Source: Tricholoma matsutake (lineage: Eukaryota > Basidiomycota > Agaricomycetes > Agaricales > Tricholomataceae). Taken from it: 64,000 bases of DNA. Location: positions 2,232,001-2,296,000 of the forward strand of contig AP026540.1 of NCBI GenBank assembly GCA_026075535.2. Direction: 5' to 3'. Both the position numbers and the translations under genes were made by a program. Shown here one piece after another: positions 10,328 through 23,589 of the stretch. Below the pieces are notes generated by a model, which was not told where the DNA came from, searched no databases, and saw nothing but the letters and a program-made list of their open reading frames with translations. Position 1 is the first letter of the stretch, and each line of letters begins with the position of its first letter.

Positions 10328-13300
10328 ATGGCAAAAGGGAAGGCGGCGACCACAAAAGGCAATGTCAAAGCACGCACGAAGGCTCCACCAAAAAAAGTGG
10401 GCCCATCAAAGAACACAGCACCGAAGAAAGCCCCAGCTCCACAACAGAACAGCAAGAGCAAGGGAAGTTGGAAGAGAGTAGCTGATGATTCAGATGATGC
10501 ATCTTCAGGAGATTCAGATGATGCATCTTCAGGAGATTCAGATGATGCATCTTCAGGAGATTCTTCTGATGAAGAACCAGATCCTAGGCCACAAAAGAAA
10601 CAACATGGAAAGCAGAAAGAAATAAGTGACAAGGATGGTGAGGATGGTGATGAACCTGATGACGAGGCAATGCAGGTCAACAAGGAAGGAGAGCCTGGGT
10701 TGCAAAGTGATAGCGAGGTATGAATTTTCAAGTAACTATGAATAAAGTTAATGGTGAACAGATGGAGGAGGATGGGCTCCACAGACAACATAGGATATCC
10801 ACCTCATCGGAGGTCCTCACCCAGGAGGACAAAGCGAAGGACCTTTGATTAATCTTTACTGATAAAGTACAGGTCACATTTATCAAGGATAACTCCACTG
10901 AAACACCATGTGGATGCTGGTGTAACATTTGCAAGTAAGCAAAGATTCACAAATGTATGCGTAAGGGGTTTGATAGGAACAATGATGGATTTGTAAAGAA
11001 GCATGGGAAGCGCAAAGTGTTCCACACTGGTGGCAACTCATCCTGTCGGCAGCACATCCATCAGCATTATGATTTATACCAACAACAATGCAAAGAGGAA
11101 AATGTACCTGAACATCACTGGGCAATTCTGCGCCCGATTTGGAAGAAGATGCAAGAAGCAAAAAGTGGAGTGAAGGGAGACAGGCAGGGTACATTGGACA
11201 AGTTGCTCAGAAAACCAAATGTACCACTGGTCTTTACGCGGGACAATGTGCTACATTCGGTGACTCAGTTTGTTGCAGTCGACGACCAGGTAAATACTTA
11301 TGCATGAAGTAATACTGAATTCCTTAACATTTGCCAATAGTCCCTTTCTGTCGCAGCCAAAACAACATTTCACAACTGCTTGGTTGCGATGCGTCCGAAG
11401 TCAAACTCGCAAGATCTGCCGACAACACACGATGTCGCCAGCCATCTTCACAACGAATTTGTTAAGTGGCTCGCACAGCTTAAAAACGACATCGAGGTAA
11501 GTGTTTATGTTCAAATAAGCTAACTTGAGACTTACCTTTTTTTCATTCAGACATGTCCTGGTAAGATCTCCACAACGGCCAACATGTGGACAGTTGATAC
11601 CACAAAGGCGGCCTTTCTTGGTGTTACTGCGCATTGGATTGAGGTGAAAATGGAGCCTCGAGAGATATGGACTATGCACTCGGAGGTTATCGGGTTTCAA
11701 TCCATGTCAGGGGACCATAGTGGGAAGAACTTGGGGCGATACTTCGTGGGCATCTGCGATCGAATTGGGATAATGAATATGGATCGATCTAAAGTAAGCA
11801 CAACGTCATGACTCATGATTGTGATGGAAATCTGATGGGCTTCATAGCTCCTCACCCTCACCCTCGATAATGCATTGAGCAATAATACAAAATGCAAGAC
11901 TATCCAAACTATCCATGAACAACAATATTCTGGTCTCAGCAGAGGAGAACCAACTTCTGTAAGTTTTCTTGCTAAGTTCTTGACTCTGATCTGATTTCGA
12001 ATACAGTTGTTTAGGTCATGTTGTCAACCTAGCAGAAGTTGACGTGATGACCCATATCACTAAGATAGCAGCTGTGGAAACAACGACAGCTATCTGGGAG
12101 TATGACCCATCCCTGCCCGACAACCATGTGTTGAACGGTTCCTTGGACATAATTGCAGCTATCCGCACCCTTGCAATCAAGGTTTGTTCCAATTACCATT
12201 GGAATCTAGCTTCTGTTCTCTTACCCACAACAGATTCAATCATCAGGCCAGCGTATTGAAGCATTTGAGAAGCTTCAGCTCAAATGCAGCATTCGAGACC
12301 CGCTCAAGATTCCTCTTCACAGCAATGTTCCGTGGGGCAAGCCCATCGCATGCTCAATGTATCATACAAAGTCTGCCAGGTAGGTTATCTGTTACCATAT
12401 TCTCATTATTCTTTATCTGATCAAGCTGTAGCCCATCAACTTATTTGTTGCCAGCGCTGACCATCGATATGGTCCTATAACAACAATTCGATCCAACGGC
12501 TGTGTCTCGAAAAATATAACATGGTCAGCATTCACATTCTCCGAGACTGACTGGGAACAGGTGAACGAACCGCAAGATATTTTGGCTGTATGTACTGCAT
12601 GTAGCTATAGCAATGAGAATTACTCACTCTTCTATTCAGGACTCCAACAGAATTCAGCAAACATTCTCAGCCAAAAAGTGGCCAACACTGTGGCGAGTCT
12701 TACCTGCAATCGAAGAACTTCAAACTGCTTGGGAAGCCAAACGTGACAATCCAAAATATGCAACATACCGAACCGCGATCAATGATGGACTCATGAAGCT
12801 GAACAAGTATTACTCACGATTCGACGAGAAGCCATCATATATTTTAGCACTTGGTAAGTCTTTACTTTCAAATGACTAGGTAGCATTCTGACATTGATAA
12901 AATAGTACTACATCTGTACTTCAAGTTGGCTTACATCAAATTGGTGTGGGGAGGTGCAGAGGAACAGGAAGAAGAGTGTCGAATGGGAAATAGAGAGGCA
13001 AAGAACTGGCAGGATGAGGCGCAACAGATTCTTGAGAAAACAGTATGTCCTGTACTCCCTGGACAGCTATCTCCTTACTTCGCTGATTCTGTGGTGCTAG
13101 ATGGAACGATACTGGAAGGCCCGCTCAACCACACCTCCCATAGAGCCAACAGAAGACCCCGATGATCTAGTGCAACCAAGTCCCAAGTCCCTCCTATCCG
13201 AATTCGATCGCCATCGCTTAGCTCTGCTCTCCAGCCAAGATGAAGATGAAGGATGGCAATCTGAGATGCGCCAATATCTAAAGGATTTACCTGCTGATGT

Positions 13301-13707
13301 TACGAAGGATACTGACATTGTGAAATGGTGGCAGGTATGTGTGAGCGCTGTTGAATGATGGTCCAATTGTTGATTTCTTATAGAACAATGGGGCAACATA
13401 TCCCACTCTCCAACGTATTGCGCTTGATTACCTTGCCTGTCAAGCTTCATCAGTACCATGTGAACACCTTTTTTCAGCTGGAGGTGAAGTCACAATGAAG
13501 CGATGAGCTCGACTTGGGGCAGCGCGGTTTGAAGAGTTACAAATGATGAAGTTTGCTTGGAGGAACAACATTGGCGACCTTGCAGCCTGGAACTCATCAC
13601 ATATAGAGGAGATTGAGGATGAAATTAGACAGTACAAAGATATGTTACTGGCAGACCAGGATCTCGATGAGTGGGATAAAATGGGAGATGAGTTCCACAT
13701 TGAATAG
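10328..13707 (+). pseudogene. hAT transposase, copy A
   Basis: The ATG at 10328 opens a basic, low-complexity N-terminus (MAKGKAATTKG...) with three DDASSGDS repeats, then an acidic stretch. A Cys/His BED-like finger follows (CGCWCNICK near 10910; CRQHIHQHYD near 11050). The RNase H-like core begins at NMWTVDTTKAAFLGVT (about 11585-11640, first Asp) and continues to LTLDNALSNN (about 11855). The C-terminal dimerisation domain is at 13400-13530 (YPTLQRIALDYLACQASS, then FSAGGEVTMKR). About eight introns of 45-65 bp with GT..AG and YTRAC sites are readable. Breaks: TGA after KDL near 10847, TGA at 13504-13506 where CGA is expected, and a shortened intron near 10930-10965 that has lost its CAG acceptor. 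The first two breaks are shared with copy B. Stop TAG at 13705. Confidence 0.85.
10480..10563 (+). repeat. 24 bp coding minisatellite in the hAT transposase
   Basis: Three direct copies of a 24 bp unit (GATTCAGATGATGCATCTTC plus AGGA) encode DDASSGDS repeats. Copy B has a single unit, so the repeat changed in number after the copies diverged. Confidence 0.9.
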
Positions 13708-15320
13708 ACTTACTAGTTTCTTTCTCAGCCCGTACTAGATTAGATTACATTGCTTTAATAGTACACATTGTTTGTCTCTATCAATAGTGCCATTTGAACA
13801 ACTTGCGAGCGCAGACTTGGCAGCTTCATGTTCATGCACTGCACCACACGCTAATACCTTTTGTCCAAACAGATGTACAAGCCACATCTTCAGATTTGCC
13901 CAAGTCAAAGCTCTAACTCAAGTTCTGGATTGTTCCATTTTGTGTCCGAGTTGTTACTAACGATATGCCAAATTGAAATTCACTGGTTGCAACTTTTGGC
14001 TATATTCGTTATCTCAAGTTAAATTCTCAACCATCCGCCTTTTCAAGTATCACATATTGTTAGCTCAAAGATCAAGTGAATCAGTATGAGTACCAGCTTC
14101 AACCTCCTTTTTTACTACCTGATCGTCACCCTCCGCAATGCCAATTAGCTCAGGCTTCTTGTTGGTTGGATTCCAATCAGATAAGATGAGATATTACTTC
14201 AAGCAGAGCTTCACATGCCCATGACCTGCCAGCTGGCAGTTTCAAGCATTGTTCTTTTCCCTCATTACCTCGTCACTCATTTATCTTGTCTTGTTCATTG
14301 TTTTGCCTTGTCCTGGCTGTTCTTTAGTGCTTTTGCAATGAACTCTACCTCTCAGTGCGCCACCTCCATTGTCAAGGATTTCTCTTTGACTTTTCCTGCT
14401 TCTGAAGTACTTGACCTGGCTGTGCTGGCATGGTGGAAGGTAGGTATCTCATTTGTAGATTTACTGTGTTGCTTCTGACGTTCTAATAGGAGAAGCAAGC
14501 AAAGTTTCCTCTGCTCTCTGCGCTAGCCAGCCAGAACATTCATTTGATATTGGGCTCCCCACAGCCGCACACAGCCACTCTCTCGCACAATCCTGGAGCA
14601 ACAGTATGGTATGTTATATTCCCTTTCTACTGCAAAAATGGGTTCTGACTATTATTTTGCTGTTCTTAGATGTGTCTCAATGCCCTGGACTACCCTTGTC
14701 TACTCCCTGGACTACCTCCGACTACTCCCTGGACTACCCTTCGTCTACTCTCTGGACTACCTTCCATCTACTTCCTTTCCCACTCTTTGTCCCCTCTTCG
14801 CTCCTTACCAGACCAACCCCCATTTGCGTACTGTTCTGACCAGCTGGGTCTTTGAATTGCAATCGGAGTAGGTAGTTTTTGCCTCAACTACAGCTACACA
14901 CGTCTTGAGCCCTCCATCCTACTATACCCTTATTACAGACTTAGTACCTTACACACCACTTCCCCTGCTCGTCATCTACTGCCTGGACTCTAGCTGCTCC
15001 CATTGAAGATCTTTGTCTATCCTGTCAATTTGGCACTACTTTACTATACCATAATTACACATTTCGTAGAATAATTTTACTGACTTGAGCACTGAAAGAC
15101 CGGTTGAGACTAGTACTAAAACTGATCTCAACTGGTTTCAACCGGTTACCTGTAAGACCGGTTTAAATCGGTTGAGGTACAGCAACCGGACTGTTATGAA
15201 CCGGTTGTATGCGGTTCGGTCCAGTTGCCCTGAAAAGTGTCAGCAGTTGCAACCGGTTGCGGTTGTGGTTGCACCTGATTGAGGTCTGAAAACTGGACCA
15301 AACCAGACCTTCAAACACTA
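13708..15320 (+). other. 3' part of hAT copy A with a possible second hAT remnant
   Basis: A 1.6 kb tail lies between the transposase stop and the right terminus. At 14338-14600 a frame with a plausible 48 bp intron (GTAGGT to AATAG) reads LDLAVLAWWK then EKQAKFPLLSALASQ. This resembles the start of a hAT C-terminal dimerisation domain and may be a remnant of another transposase. A run of CTACTCCCTGGACTAC repeats lies at 14680-14760 (one unit fewer in copy B). The last ~220 bp are ACCGGTT-rich subterminal sequence. Confidence 0.45.
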
Positions 15321-15415
15321 TATGTAGTTTTCCCTAAGCAGAATAATTTTGGACAGAATAATGATCAAATTTGTACCCAGAATCCCCAGAATCTTGCTGG
15401 ACTCATAATTACCTG

Positions 15416-15689
15416 TCTTGAAATTAAACCCTGAGATATATGCTGCATACATGAGGCAATACATGCAGCATACACATGTTACTGTGCTTACTGTGCATAC
15501 ATGTGGTAAACACATTCCTGAGTCATGTGACATCCTTATTATTATGTATATAAGGAGAACCTGTACCGTAGTAGGAATACAGTGTTCTTACCTCTGCTAA
15601 CCCTAGCTGTAAGTCTAACTAAACCCCAGGTAGGTTGTAAGGAACGTGTTGTCTCTTCCCCTGTGCAGCGTATATAGTCTGCTCCAACA
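15416..15689 (+). repeat. Solo Ty1/copia LTR (274 bp)
   Basis: It is homologous, in the opposite orientation, to the 305 bp LTRs of the complete copia element at 40422-46163. The right end is GCTCCAACA as in those LTRs; the left starts TCTTGAAATT where they have TGTTGAAATT. The flanks are ACCTG on both sides (15411-15415 and 15690-15694), a perfect 5 bp duplication. No internal copia sequence is adjacent, so it is a solo LTR left by LTR-LTR recombination. Confidence 0.88.
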
Positions 15690-15774
15690 ACCTGGATGCA
15701 TGGCAAGCTGCACAACCGGACTAACCAGAATAACCAGAATGCATGTGCTTTCCCAAATAAAAGTTTCACATACA

Positions 15775-15846
15775 ACAAGAATTGAACACTTGACCTTGGG
15801 TCTACACACAGAACAGCCCACTTAGCCACTGAGCTACCAAGCAATT
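15775..15846 (-). repeat. tRNA-like sequence (SINE-type or tRNA pseudogene)
   Basis: On the minus strand an A-box-like TAGCTCAGTGG (plus 15826-15836) is followed about 50 bp later by a B-box-like GTGTTCAATTC (plus 15779-15789), spacing typical of a pol III promoter in a tRNA. The arms do not pair well enough for a working tRNA. It is one of four such sequences in the window. Confidence 0.5.
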
Positions 15847-16114
15847 CTCTTATGCATTTTTTTTGAATCCCATTTATTCTCCATTGTGGTGGACCATATG
15901 TGAGAGTAAATAAGTACAGTATTAGTTGAGTCTCTGAGTGCTCCCTTTGTGTGTGCTTCCTTCATTAACTGCTTGGAGGTACCACATAGTGGTACTCAAA
16001 GTGCTGGTGGTGCCATAAAAAGTGGTACTGGGACCAGGTGTTTCATACAGTTGGCTGGCTCATTATTGTGTGATCTCCTATTTCCCTTTCACTTCTTTTC
16101 TTTGCCTTGTTCTT

Positions 16115-18360
16115 TCATCTCCTTTCTCCATGTTTTCCCCACTCCATTGTTCTTTGTCTAGCAGTGGTATGTCTCCAAAGGTGCCATGAAAGCACTGCAT
16201 TTCTGCCACATATTTGAATAGTGTGTGTAGCATCTTGGGTGTAGTGAGTAGTTTTGTGATGTTTCTCTTCCACCTGCATTGTTATGCAGGGTTTGTCTAG
16301 CCATTTGGTGCGCTGGGCAGTGTAATAGGAAGTGTTGTATGGACTCCTCAATGGCAGTGTTTTTCGATGAGTAGGTGGAATGGGATTAAGTATGCCATGG
16401 TCTCAACCACATCCATTGCTGTAGTCTTCATTGCTCCTGTTATCATAATTGCTGCATGTCTTTGGATTGATGCCAGTTTGTTGATGATGGCTCACTTGTT
16501 TTGACTGTCCTTCAATGGTTTGCCTACATATGTTTTGCTGTGGGGTGAGGAAAATGTCAGTGTCATATAACATGTGGGGGACAGTGATTGAAAGGTATAG
16601 TTGCCATGTGTATTTTGCATTTATTCCTTGGGATGCTTGTGCTAGTCTGCTAAATTGTATTAGCCAGTCTTGTCCTTTGGCTCGCATGGCCACACACTGT
16701 CCTTTCCAGTTTAATTTGTTGTCCATGATTACTCCTAGGAATCTAACAGTTTCTTTTGACAGTATGTGTTGGTCACCAAGTATGAGCGTGAATCATGGGA
16801 TTTGTACCTTTTTCTTTGGGTTTAGTTGGTGTGGGATGAGTTTTCTTGAGAGGTCAATCAGTTGGAATTTGTTGATGCCAAACTTGCAATTGTGGTCTTT
16901 TGCCCATCCAAAAATGCCTCCTATTTGGCTCATGATGTCTTGCAGTTTTTTGTGGGTCTCTGAGAAATCCATTCCTGTAACTATTATGACTGCATCATCC
17001 ATGAATGGCAAAGTCCATTTGCCTGTCCTGATGACCAGTATCTCCAACAGGTCCAAGTTGTAGATGAGGTAGCAGATTCCTGAGTACAGGTCTCCCTGGT
17101 CTAGTCCATTTTCTACTATGAATGCTGTCATTTTATAGTCATGAAGCCATAAGGTTGTGAGATGGTTGCCCAAGTGTCTTTCCATCCATTCCATGTATTC
17201 CTGGGGTATTCCTCTTTTCCTCATGTTGTATATGAGGCAGTTGATGTCTCCGCTTGGGAAAGCACCTTTAACATTGAGGAATAAAGTGGATGCAACTTGA
17301 CCTTTTCTCCATGTGTCCTTTACAACTTTTGTGAACATGTGTACCGAGTCCATTGTTGTCAATCCTGGTCTTGCTCCGAAGTGATTGGCTGGGATTATGT
17401 TGTGTTTTTCACACATAGTGACCATGTCAAGCATCTGGCATGTGTTGAGTAGGCAGGCTATGCTGTCTGATAGTACAATTGGATGCCATGCTGAGGGGGA
17501 GGTGTAGTCAGGCTTTCCAGGTTTTTTTAGGATGAGTGTTTCTGTGGTTGCCCATTCCTGTGGGTAGAATTTCAGTGAGTTAGTTGCTCAAAAAAGTGGG
17601 CCTAAGTGTGGAACAAGGTCTTCTCTAGCATGTGTGAAGATTGAGTTGGGTATTGACCCACTTTTGGTAGCTTTGAATGGCTTCATTTTCTTGATTGCCC
17701 TGTGTATCTGTTCATTCATTATGTTAGTGAATGTCCAGCATGGTGGCAGGTACTGGTAATCCTGTAGTATGGGTGTTGTTGCTTAATTTGGGTGGGGGGG
17801 GGGAAGAATGTTTTGTAGAAGAGTTGGCCTTTCCTGGTGTTGTTGGTTGCTTCCCTTATGACACATTTTGTTGTTGGGTCTTTGATCTGTAATGTCAGGG
17901 TTCTTGTTCTCCCTGCGTCAGTTGCTGGTGAGGTCACCAGTCTACTTGGCTGCCATATGCTGGTCTGGTTGAGTCCTTCTAACCATTCTGCCCAGTGCTC
18001 CACCTTTGTGCTGCATATCATTTCCAAATACCAATTTCATTGTCTTTGGTATTCCTCATGCACTGAGTGTTGGGCATTTCAATGGTGATATTTTGACCTG
18101 CCTCCAAGTTGTTGCATTTTTTTCTTCTCATTCACAAGCTTGGTTGACCACCATCTTTTGGAGTATGGACTGGGCTTTGTTAGTTTTATGTGTATCTCGA
18201 TGGCGTCTTGCACTGCTTTATTTGGTTTTTTGAGTCTGAGGTTGAACATTGGTATATCTTCAATTTCTGTGGGTTCTGGCATGTTAGTGAGGTTGTCTTT
18301 TAGGGTTTGGCTGAGCTCTGCCCAGTTAGTCATCCTGAAGTTCCTTTGCAGTTTCCACCA
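16115..18360 (-). pseudogene. Non-LTR retrotransposon (LINE) fragment with reverse transcriptase
   Basis: Minus-strand pieces, in order: a linker before RT (HIKLTKPSPYSKRWWSTKL, about 18140-18200) and RT fingers/palm (NIIPANHFGARPGLTTMD, about 17360-17410). Then come STLFLNVKGAFPS (Asp of motif A changed to Asn, near 17280), GIPQEYMEWMERHLG, and the signature FMDD (16994-17005). The connection region follows (WAKDHNCKFGINKFQL; MDNKLNWKGQC near 16720). Stops and frameshifts separate the pieces. No endonuclease domain is seen at the 5' side (truncated near 18360) and no 3' tail is clear near 15960-16110. The order and motifs fit a fungal LINE whose ORF2 carried RT and probably RNase H. Confidence 0.8.
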
Positions 18361-18819
18361 GCTTTTTGGCCACCATTTTCATGTTGTGTCTCCCTATGTA
18401 AGGGGACTAGGGGGGACTCAGGGGGGTGCCCTGTGTGTTTCTCCTATTTTTTATGTTCATCCTATATTTTTCCTCACTTCATTTCTTTCTATTCTTCATT
18501 TTCTATGATTTTTCCTTATTTTATTACTAATTTCCCTTTCTATCACATTTGTGCATGTTGACAGTTTTATATTTAGAGGCAGAGTACCCCTTCCAACATC
18601 TACCCCTTGGTATGATGTCATTTGGCAGCCTTGATCTGCCTATCTCCGCCTTTTCTATTTTTAGATCATTATTTGATTTTTGCAGTCTTCACATATACTG
18701 GGCATTGGCAAAGGGGTCCTTAGAGTTTTCTCTATGGATTTCCCTTTGCTAGGTGCACCTCCAATCCCTGTAATAGGTAGTATAATTTTAACTTTGGATT
18801 TCCCTTTGCTAGAGGCTGA
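18361..18819. other. No gene recognised
   Basis: This T-rich, repetitive sequence sits between the LINE fragment and a R-type cassette. A GGATTTCCCTTTGCTAG phrase occurs twice (about 18725 and 18797). Short open frames have no recognisable product. Confidence 0.4.
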
Positions 18820-19249
18820 GTGCCACCTGTGATCCACCCCATGAGCAGTTGCTCATGGGCCTGGAAACTGGTGGTGTGTCATTCAGAACCCGGTGCCTTG
18901 GGTGGGTATTGTTTGGTGTGTTGGTGCCAGTGCCGGTGCCGGTGCTGGGGTCATCATTGGGCATCCTGGGGTCGTTCGTTGCCTCATCATTGTTGTGGGG
19001 TCCTGGGGTTGTTCATCATCATGGTGGGGCCCTGGTGCTCATTCCTCATCGTCATCGGTGCCTACCATCATCCACTCGCCCTACCCAACCTGCAAGCAGG
19101 TGCTTGCAGTGGTGGGGATGGGTGGTGTTTGGCATTGTTGTGGAACTCTCTTTGAGGGGGTTTGAGGGGTCAGTGTGACATGGCATGTGTATGGGGGTTG
19201 CTGGGTGCTTACTGGGCAGGTATCCCCTTCTGGGGTCTCCCAGCATCCC
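18820..19249 (-). repeat. R-family repeat copy, left part (split by hAT element 2)
   Basis: It holds a near-perfect palindrome at 18838-18859 (10 bp arms CCCATGAGCA / TGCTCATGGG), the commonest R-family mark. It ends in a stretch (19200-19249) matching, inverted, the copy at 23400-23500. It continues at 25051-25500 on the other side of the hAT element, where a GGCCCAAA hairpin (25257-25290) and an intron-like segment follow. Confidence 0.6.
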
Positions 19250-22200
19250 TAGGGTATAGCATGGGTGCAGGTCAACCTGCGGTAAATGGGTGGCAGGTTT
19301 GACGGATATGGGTATGATTGCTGAAATGCTGTACCTGCGGCACACCACACCTGTTTTAGCAGTGTCATGGGTATCAACAGGTTACCAGATATGGATGTTA
19401 CCAAATGTCGATCAACAACAAAGTCACATAACATCAACAACTTGTTCTTTTTGTGAGTTTGCACACATTGTGAGTCTGACTGTATGTCACTCACTTTTCA
19501 GATTTGAGTGAGTTTGACTGTGCATCTCTCACTTTTTGGATGGGACCCTCATATACCTTGGACTCTGACTGATGTGGCTCTTCTTCTGACTTGGTTGCAC
19601 ATCGTTACATCCTCCACCCTTCTGACTGATGGCTCTTCTGCTGGCTTGGTTGCTGCATACCTGCTTCGCCCTCATCCATTAATTTAATTGACATTAGTGT
19701 ATGTGGTTGGCAAGTAACAAGCTCAGATTGTTACATCTGTTATTGAAGTGTCAAGTTGTCCTCTTCCTTACACATGCAATATTCTTTCTTGTGGTGAGTC
19801 CCATCATTCTCTTTCTTCTTACAGTTTCTAACCTTAAACATATAATGAATCTCCAGCCCTATAAAAGCCACCAGTTTTCAGCTCTTGTTTTGACCAGTCA
19901 CCATGAGCAGAGATTGTGCTACCTCACGTTCTTCTTGTTCCTCCTCTCTGCTTTTATTCCCTCCCTCCCCTTCTTCCCTGCTTGCTTCCATTGCATTGAG
20001 CACTGCCCACAGCAGCAAGTCAGCCCTGAAGTCCATCAAAAATGTTGTCAAGAAAGCTATCCATCCCTTCAAGAAAGCCCATACTATGTCCAAGTCCTTG
20101 AATGCATCGATCATCAGTTTGGATAGTGGTATGATGTTCCCTCATCATGATATGATATGTTATAGCTTACCTATCCTGCAGTGGATCCAAGTTTGGTCAT
20201 TGGCAATGGCATAGGTGATGAGGAGGCAAATGAAGGAGCCGATAGTGATGAGGAGAGTGATGAGACCAAGCTCAGTATGTATTTGGTTACTGGTGGAACC
20301 TCCATGTTGTTCTCACATTGAATCCTTTTCACACAGCGACTTAGCAAAGGATGGCACTTGGCCATGTATGGTTTCTTCAAACCTGAAGTCACAGTTGGGT
20401 ATGCCAGCAAACGAAAGTATCACTTCTTCCACTGCGCTGCGAAAAAGTGCCAGGGCCTGAAGGGTGTCCACAGCATTTGGCACTTCCAAGACTCCAAGGA
20501 CCATGCTGCAACATCTAACCTGAAAAGCCACACCATGAAGTGCTTTGGGCAGGATGCTATCAACACCGCTTTCAACAGTACCCAGCCCAAAACTTGCGAC
20601 ACATCTATCTTTGCTGCTTTCACTCGGCAAGGCCAAAGGCCAGTCAAGATCTCTCATCATGCCCATATGAAAGCTTAATCACAGTAAGTACAGAAATTAT
20701 TGATCATCAAGGTTGCTGTCTAATCAATCATTAGTGCCCACATCGCAAGATGGTGCACAGAGAGCAACCAACCTCTTCGCATAGTCAAAGATCCCCAGTT
20801 CGAGATCTTGATGAGGGCTGGCTGCCCTACAACCTACATTCCCAGCCCATTCACCATATCATGGGATATCAAGATTGTGTTTGAGTCATCATGTCAGTGT
20901 ATTGACAAAATACTAAAGGTATGTCAGAGCTGTTTATACTTCTGAGGCAAGTTACTCACCCTGTGCAGGACCATCCAGGTCAGATACATTTTGCTACAGA
21001 TGCATGGACATCGCCAAATCATTGTGCTTTCATTGCCTGGACTGTTCATCTCCATCATGAAGGTCATATCCTGACTTTTCTCTTGGACATCATCAAGGTC
21101 CCTGAGGTGTGTAGCATTCATTCAATGTCAAAGGCAGCTTACTCATTTTTCCTGCTTAGTCACACACTGGAGAGGCTTTAGCTCGAGCCTTCCATAAGAT
21201 GTTGGTTGAACATGGCCTAACAGACAAAGTAAGTGACAACTTGTAAGGCCATTATCTTGTAGCTGATCTAAGAATAGATTTTAACCTTTGTTGGTGACAA
21301 TGCAACCTCAAATGACAAGCAGACTACTCTTCTTCATCGACTTGCAAACACATTTGAACAGGTCAACCACATATGATGCTTCAACCACATGATGCAACTC
21401 TCTGCAAAGGCTCTCCTCTGACCATTTGCCTCAACAGCAGTGATTGATGCTGCAGATACCAATGACAACACCACTGACAATAACATGGACGATGAGCCAC
21501 CAAGCCTTGAGGGATTGAAGATGATGAAGATGAAGATAGTGGAGAGGAAGGTGTCAACAATGGTGGTGATGACGCAGGTGGTGATGATGATAATGATGAA
21601 GATGACGATGCATTGGATGACTTTACTGAGGAGGAGCATGAGGTGCTCATGGAAAATACAGCTAGTGTCCAGGAAACACTTGATAAAGTACATCTCAAGC
21701 TACTCTATTCAAGCATGAATACTGACATTTTAATTGATAAGATTCATAAACTCTCATTTGCAATCATTCACTCGACAACAATCACCCTTCCAGCCTGGCA
21801 TAAAGCTTGCACTGCTAACTCTCACCCAATTCAACTCATTCCCCATGATGTCAAAACACACTGGAATTCAATGTATGATATGCTCACTGCTGCCTTTGAC
21901 TACTGCACTGTGATCAATGACATCATGGCCAACAAGAGCCTCAAACTTTGCTGCTATGAACTTGATGATCAGGACTGGGAGGTTGTTGAAGATCTTTTAC
22001 GAGTTTTAAAAGTATGTTTTTTTTTGCCACGTCAATGTACAATTCAACTTATGGCATCATCAGATGTATAAGGATGCAACACTTTTTTTCTCTCAGGACA
22101 ACGCCGTCACCATCACTAATGTAGTTCTGACAATGGACCACATCGACAAGATGCTGAGTACCTCAGCTGCAAGACCACTTAATTCTGCTGTGAAGCACGC

Positions 22201-22876
22201 TCTCACATTTGCTCACAAGTTGATGGACAAATATTACTCCAAAACTGACCTTTCTAATGTATATCGCATCACAATGGGTTTGTGACACTCTTCTGCACCT
22301 TTTACCATAACTTATCAACATTATGTGCAGTTCTTCATCCTCAACTGAAGCTCAAGTATTTCCAGCAGCATGGGTGGACAAGGAGTGGATCAAAACAGCT
22401 GAGGACATCGTGCGGGAGGAGTTTAGCAAGTACATGATGACAATGACACCCACATTGCTGTCAGTATGTCTGTCATTCTATTGAATGTATATCTTTAACA
22501 TACACATACATCTTTGATTCTAGATTGAGCAGGACCCAAAATTTGAAGATTTTGCAAGGTCTTTACTGTGCCCCACATATTCCAAGCCAGTCTGTGCAGA
22601 ATTTGGTGGACTCCACATGGACTAGCTCGGACTGGACCCACTCATTTGGCTCAAATGTCCTGTATATTGCTCAGACTCCTAGAGAGTCCACACGGACTTT
22701 TGTGGAGTCTGAGCTATTTTTGGACTTTTACTCAGAGTGCACACGGACTTTGTCTGAGCAACATCAATTTACTTGGACTCAGACAGACTCGGACAGATAC
22801 ATGTCCAAGTCAAGTCTGAGTTGAGTCCATGGATGCACAACAGAGGCTTAGCTGACTACAGAAAAATTATGTATTA

Positions 22877-22947
22877 AACTAGAATCGAACCCCAAGCCTT
22901 GTCGCCAAGCATAAATAGCGCAATTAACCACTACACCACAGAGCCAT
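22877..22947 (-). repeat. tRNA-like sequence
   Basis: The minus strand shows an A box TGGTGTAGTGG and a B box GGTTCGATTC at tRNA-like spacing. A five-pair anticodon-type stem (CGCTA/TGGCG) closes an 8 nt loop. The T arm does not pair. It is a tRNA-derived sequence rather than a working tRNA. Confidence 0.5.
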
Positions 22948-23199
22948 TATCAGTAAGTGCAAACAATTGCATTATCTAACTGTATTTAAATCACATGACT
23001 CATGTGCAAGTTCAAGATGCGTCAACAATCATTGTTGATGTTGATCACCACCATCACTCTCGATGCCACTGCTTCCCACCTCCCTCTACCACCACCACCA
23101 CCCAGTCAGCCCCTGCCTCCGATGCCTCTTGCACCATCAACAACAAACAGCAAACTAGCTGAGCCGATGCAACAGGACCCAATGAGCCAAGCCAACACA

Positions 23200-23299
23200 A
23201 GGGGCCCAAACGACGATAATCGTTGTTTGGGCCCCTAGTAAGTGTTTTTTTTTGTTTTTTGTTTTATCAATCAGCTAATTGTATTTTATTGCCTTTTAG
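23200..23299 (+). repeat. R cassette: GGGGCCCAAACGA hairpin followed by a 62 bp intron
   Basis: A hairpin (GGGGCCCAAACGACGA and its complement, 23200-23236) ends in CCCCTA. A consensus 5' splice site GTAAGT follows at 23238, then a T-rich run, the branch site GCTAAT and TTTTAG at 23299. The same order recurs at many places in the window, on either strand. Confidence 0.65.
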
Positions 23300-23589
23300 G
23301 TTGTATGCTACTGGGCACAACCTGCCATGATGAAAAATGCGCAACCCACGCACATGCCCACCTGATCCCCTCCTCCCCATTCAAACGGGATGTGAGGCTG
23401 TCGACACAGGCTAGGAGGGTGCCCAGGGATGCCAGGAGACCCCAGAAGGGGGATACCTGCCTAGTAAGCACCCACCAACCTCTGTAATCGCGCCACGTCA
23501 CACTGATGCGCCCAAACCCCCCCCCCCCCCTCCCCCCCCAAAAAAAATACAGAAACCCAAACAGGGAACAATGGCAACGAACGACAACA

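Larger units (their letters stand above)
9957..15320 (+). mobile_element. hAT transposon copy A (5.36 kb)
   Basis: The left terminus is TAGTGTTTGAAGGTCCGG and the right ends ...CCTTCAAACACTA. Dense subterminal ACCGGTT/AACCGG motifs occur in the first ~200 and last ~220 bp, as expected for transposase binding in hAT elements. Flanks are CAAACATG (9949-9956) and TATGTAGT (15321-15328), which do not match each other. They match the flanks of copy B (33013-38315) in inverted form. Compared with B, A has two extra 24 bp repeat units in the transposase N-terminus, one extra 22 bp unit near 14700, and lacks 10 bp in an intron near 10955; these nearly account for the 61 bp length difference. Confidence 0.93.

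Noticed and set aside
22877..22947. Functional tRNA gene
   Set aside because: A and B boxes are present but the T arm does not pair and the anticodon loop has 8 bases.
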